Assembly (NCBI GenBank): GCA_947625485.1 | Contig: CANQOP010000001.1 | Location: 1 to 64,000, forward strand | Length of the DNA stretch: 64,000 nucleotides | Direction of reading: 5' to 3' | Origin: an uncultured Clostridia bacterium | GTDB lineage: Bacteria > Bacillota > Clostridia > Oscillospirales > Acutalibacteraceae | Shown: piece by piece, positions 61,620-64,000 of the stretch | Numbering within the stretch: position 1 is the stretch's first letter | Layout: each line of letters opens with the position of its first letter | Program-made: the position numbers and the translations under genes | The notes under the pieces: model-generated | What the model saw: the letters and a program-made list of their open reading frames with translations, nothing else | The model's database searches: none | What the model was told of the DNA's origin: nothing

Positions 61620-62456
61620 ATGAAAATTCAAAGCAAAACAATGAAACTTCAAAATCCTGAAAATGTTCCTTATTTAACATATAATTCTTTATCGGAAATA
61701 AATTTTATAAAACACGGCTTTTCAACTCGTCTCGGAGGAGTGAGCAAGGGAATTTTTTCCTCAATGAATTTAGCCTTTAATCGCGGTGATAATCACGATG
61801 ATGTGGTGGAAAACTATCACAGAATATGTAATTCAATAGGACTTGATTTTAATACTCTCGTTGCTTCGGCTCAGGACCATCATACAGCGGTCCGCCGTGT
61901 CTTTAGCGAAAACTACGGTATAGGTATAACTAAGCCGCGCGATATGCAAAGCGTGGATGCGATTATGACTAACGAAAAAAACGTCACTCTTGTTACGTAT
62001 TACGCCGACTGTACGCCGATTTTCTTTGTCGATACCGAAAAAAAAGCAATCGCTCTCGCTCACGCCGGCTGGCGAGGTACTGTCGGTAAAATAGGGCGGA
62101 AAGTAATTGAAAAAATGACGCTTGAATTTGGGACAAATCCCAAGGATTTGGTCTGTGCTGTAGGTCCCGCAATTTCAAAGTGCTGTTACGAGGTTGATAA
62201 AAACTGCGCCGAGTACTTCTATAAGCTCGACAGTCTTGACAACAATAAGTTTATATTTCCTAAAACGAATAATAAATATATGATTGATTTGCTTGAAACA
62301 AACCGACAAATTTTGGTACAGGCAGGAGTAAATCCGGATAAAATAACAATTTCAGATCTATGTACGCGCTGTAACAACGGGCTTTTATGGTCGCACCGCG
62401 CCACGAACGGCAAACGCGGAACAATGGCGGCGTTTTTAGTCATAAACAGTCGGTAA
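61620..62456 (+). CDS. pgeF: Peptidoglycan editing factor PgeF (multicopper-oxidase-like laccase domain)
   Basis: 278 residues of the YfiH/YlmD family. In E. coli the protein keeps stem peptides correct by removing UDP-MurNAc-Ser by-products. Family members also show purine nucleoside or polyphenol activity in vitro. Key residues: HGFSTRLGGVSKGIFSSMNL, QDHHTAV (His), YADCTPIFF (Cys) and ALAHAGWRGT (His), and a C-terminal HRATNGKRGTMAAF. It starts at the ATG at 61620 with GGTGAT upstream. An alternative ATG at 61641 has no ribosome site. It is transcribed alone or with the downstream secreted protein. Confidence 0.92.
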   Translation: MKIQSKTMKLQNPENVPYLTYNSLSEINFIKHGFSTRLGGVSKGIFSSMNLAFNRGDNHDDVVENYHRICNSIGLDFNTLVASAQDHHTAVRRVFSENYGIGITKPRDMQSVDAIMTNEKNVTLVTYYADCTPIFFVDTEKKAIALAHAGWRGTVGKIGRKVIEKMTLEFGTNPKDLVCAVGPAISKCCYEVDKNCAEYFYKLDSLDNNKFIFPKTNNKYMIDLLETNRQILVQAGVNPDKITISDLCTRCNNGLLWSHRATNGKRGTMAAFLVINSR

Positions 62457-62529
62457 GTATTAATTTTTACCGATTTTTAAGATTTATAAAATACATATAC
62501 ACCCACAAAATCAGAAAAGGACAATCACT

Positions 62530-64000
62530 ATGAAAAAACTACTGTTGCGAAATATTTCCGTTTTTTTAGTTATGCTCTTCGTAATAAGCATATGTACTGT
62601 TTCCGTTTCGTCTGCTATTGTCTATACTAACTCAAAGGGTACGATAAAGGTAGTGTGCGGAAAATATTCTAAGAAATTCACTGCGAAAAAGTATAACAAT
62701 AATTTTTCAAAGTCTTTAAACGCCGCGCTTGAAGTCGCGCGGAAGAAATCAACTGAAAAAAAACCTGCTACAGTAACCGTCTCAAAGGGGTATTACAGCC
62801 TTGACCGTACAATAAAAATTTACAGCGATACAACTCTCAAGGCAAGTGGCTGCTATTTCCGTCTTTACGGCAATTTGCTTAGAAACGGATACAACAGAAA
62901 AGCGTCTGCAGCTAAATCATATAAGGGAGCAAAGAACATTACGATTGTAGGCGGAAGTTGGGACGCAATGGTTCCGTACTCGCAGGCGGGTACTTCAAAC
63001 TCACGCATAATGCACTCAACTATGAGATTTGCTCACTGCAAAAATATTCTTATTAAAAATTGTACTTTTGTAAATAATTATAATTGCCATGACGTAGAAC
63101 TCGGAGGCGTAGATAACGCTAAAATTACGAAATGCAGCTTTTCAAATCCTCAGTCTGTAAATAATTTTCCGAATGACGGCGGACGCGAGGCTATTCAGAT
63201 TGACTGCTGTACCTATGAGGCTATGCCCGAATTTGTTGAATATGACCAGACACCCTGCAAGAACATAACAGTAAGCTACTCGACATTCAGAAATAAATTC
63301 CGCGGAGTTGGAAGCCACCACGCTGTTGTCGGGAAAACCTATAATAATATTAATGTCCATCACAACACATTTGAAAATATTGGAGGAATTGCCGTTTACG
63401 CCGTTTATTGGACAAACTCTAAAATATACGACAATACTATGACTGACGTTGGACTTGGTGTCGATATGAGAAGTATGACCTCGGGCGGTGGATATAACTT
63501 TTACAACTTAAATAAAATCACTTTTGATAAGGCTGAAAAAGCTGTTATGAATAAACCCGTGTATATTTATTCTAATAAGATTAATCTCCGAACGGCGGAT
63601 AATACTTACACGCGCGCCTGCGGAATACGCGTACTCGGCGAGCATTATGCGGCTGATGACTCTAAGACAGGCGTAAAGGCGGGCACATACAAGGTTTACG
63701 GCGTCAGAGTCGGAGTGAATTCAAAGGGCAGCACAAAGCCTAATGTCATCACCGGAAACGTTTCCGTTGGAGTTCAGCTTAATTACGCCGTTGATTCTGT
63801 CGTGCGCGGTAACAGCATCGACCTCGAAGATTCCGAGAGCGAGAGCGCGAACGCTGTCGAGATTAAAAGCTGTGAGAATACGGTAGTAGATAAGAATAAC
63901 GTAAAGAACGGACCTCTTGATGCGTCAAAAGGAATTTTACTGATGTGCGCCGGAACAACAAACTTTCCCTGCAAAAATGTCACAGTATCGGAAAATACGG
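62530..64000 (+). CDS. Secreted right-handed beta-helix protein (3' end beyond window)
   Basis: At least 490 residues, still open at the window edge, so the C-terminus is missing. A signal peptide (1-29, ends VSVSSA) is followed by a short basic segment and a long parallel beta-helix of repeated coils with Asn ladders: KNILIKNCTFVNNYN, NAKITKCSF, KNITVSYSTF, NNINVHHNTF, NSKIYDNTM, NTVVDKNNV. This is the pectate-lyase-like / Beta_helix fold used by polysaccharide lyases, hydrolases and epimerases. DGGREAIQIDC resembles the active-site turn of such proteins, but I cannot assign a substrate. AAAAGGA lies 9 nt before the ATG at 62530. Confidence 0.85.
   Translation, partial: MKKLLLRNISVFLVMLFVISICTVSVSSAIVYTNSKGTIKVVCGKYSKKFTAKKYNNNFSKSLNAALEVARKKSTEKKPATVTVSKGYYSLDRTIKIYSDTTLKASGCYFRLYGNLLRNGYNRKASAAKSYKGAKNITIVGGSWDAMVPYSQAGTSNSRIMHSTMRFAHCKNILIKNCTFVNNYNCHDVELGGVDNAKITKCSFSNPQSVNNFPNDGGREAIQIDCCTYEAMPEFVEYDQTPCKNITVSYSTFRNKFRGVGSHHAVVGKTYNNINVHHNTFENIGGIAVYAVYWTNSKIYDNTMTDVGLGVDMRSMTSGGGYNFYNLNKITFDKAEKAVMNKPVYIYSNKINLRTADNTYTRACGIRVLGEHYAADDSKTGVKAGTYKVYGVRVGVNSKGSTKPNVITGNVSVGVQLNYAVDSVVRGNSIDLEDSESESANAVEIKSCENTVVDKNNVKNGPLDASKGILLMCAGTTNFPCKNVTVSENT

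Overview
The window looks like chromosome of a spore-forming, starch-degrading gut Clostridium of the Ruminococcus bromii type (Oscillospiraceae). This is inferred from three things: moderate GC with Gram-positive signals (AGGAGG ribosome sites, TTGACA/TATAAT promoters, U-tailed terminators, a threonine T-box); sporulation genes ylbJ, yqfC and yqfD; and a dockerin-bearing pullulanase of the kind found in amylosomes. No insertion sequence, CRISPR array, rRNA or clear prophage was seen. Strand use is mixed, with many short operons separated by bidirectional terminators.

Layout. 1-3.5 kb: an ECF sigma factor with a membrane partner, tRNA-Leu(UAG), and an LCP cell-wall ligase. 3.5-7.5 kb: a ketoacyl-ACP synthase plus acyl-CoA ligase pair, divergent from a LysR regulator. 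7.6-9.6 kb: nadA-mnmA. 9.8-12.7 kb: an SPKTG surface protein, a class B-like sortase and a second LCP protein. 12.8-18.3 kb (minus): TspO, a small-molecule kinase, adhE, a leucine-rich-repeat lipoprotein and a PAP2 phosphatase. 18.3-23.7 kb: asnB with an unusual structured leader, ylbJ, then yqfC-yqfD and ymdB. 23.8-29 kb: fakA, recG and a D,D-carboxypeptidase. 29-33.5 kb: a carbohydrate ABC importer without its ATPase, with a divergent DUF624 gene. 33.7-35.6 kb: a short SpoIID-like protein and an unrecognised membrane protein. 35.6-42.7 kb: T-box, thrS, an apparently zinc-free VanY-like protein, rpmE, a YigZ protein, dnaG-sigA. 42.8-49.3 kb: a LysM protein and two tandem pullulanases. 49.4-57.4 kb: two small proteins, pckA with a pseudoknotted leader, an acyltransferase, rex, icd and acn. 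57.6-64 kb: typA, a DEDD exonuclease, a small sigma-like pair behind LexA-like boxes, pgeF, and a secreted beta-helix protein cut by the window edge.

How the genes fit together. The two pullulanases debranch starch. One carries a C-terminal membrane anchor and the other a dockerin, so they would act at the cell surface and in a cohesin-based complex. The ABC importer could take up released malto-oligosaccharides. adhE, rex, pckA and the acn-icd pair describe fermentative redox balance, anaplerosis and 2-oxoglutarate supply. Two LCP ligases, the sortase, the carboxypeptidase and the VanY-like protein concern the envelope.

The most noteworthy candidates are two 5' leaders with predicted pseudoknots (asnB and pckA), an SOS-like promoter in front of a tiny sigma-region-4 cassette, and the VanY-family protein that has lost all its metal ligands.
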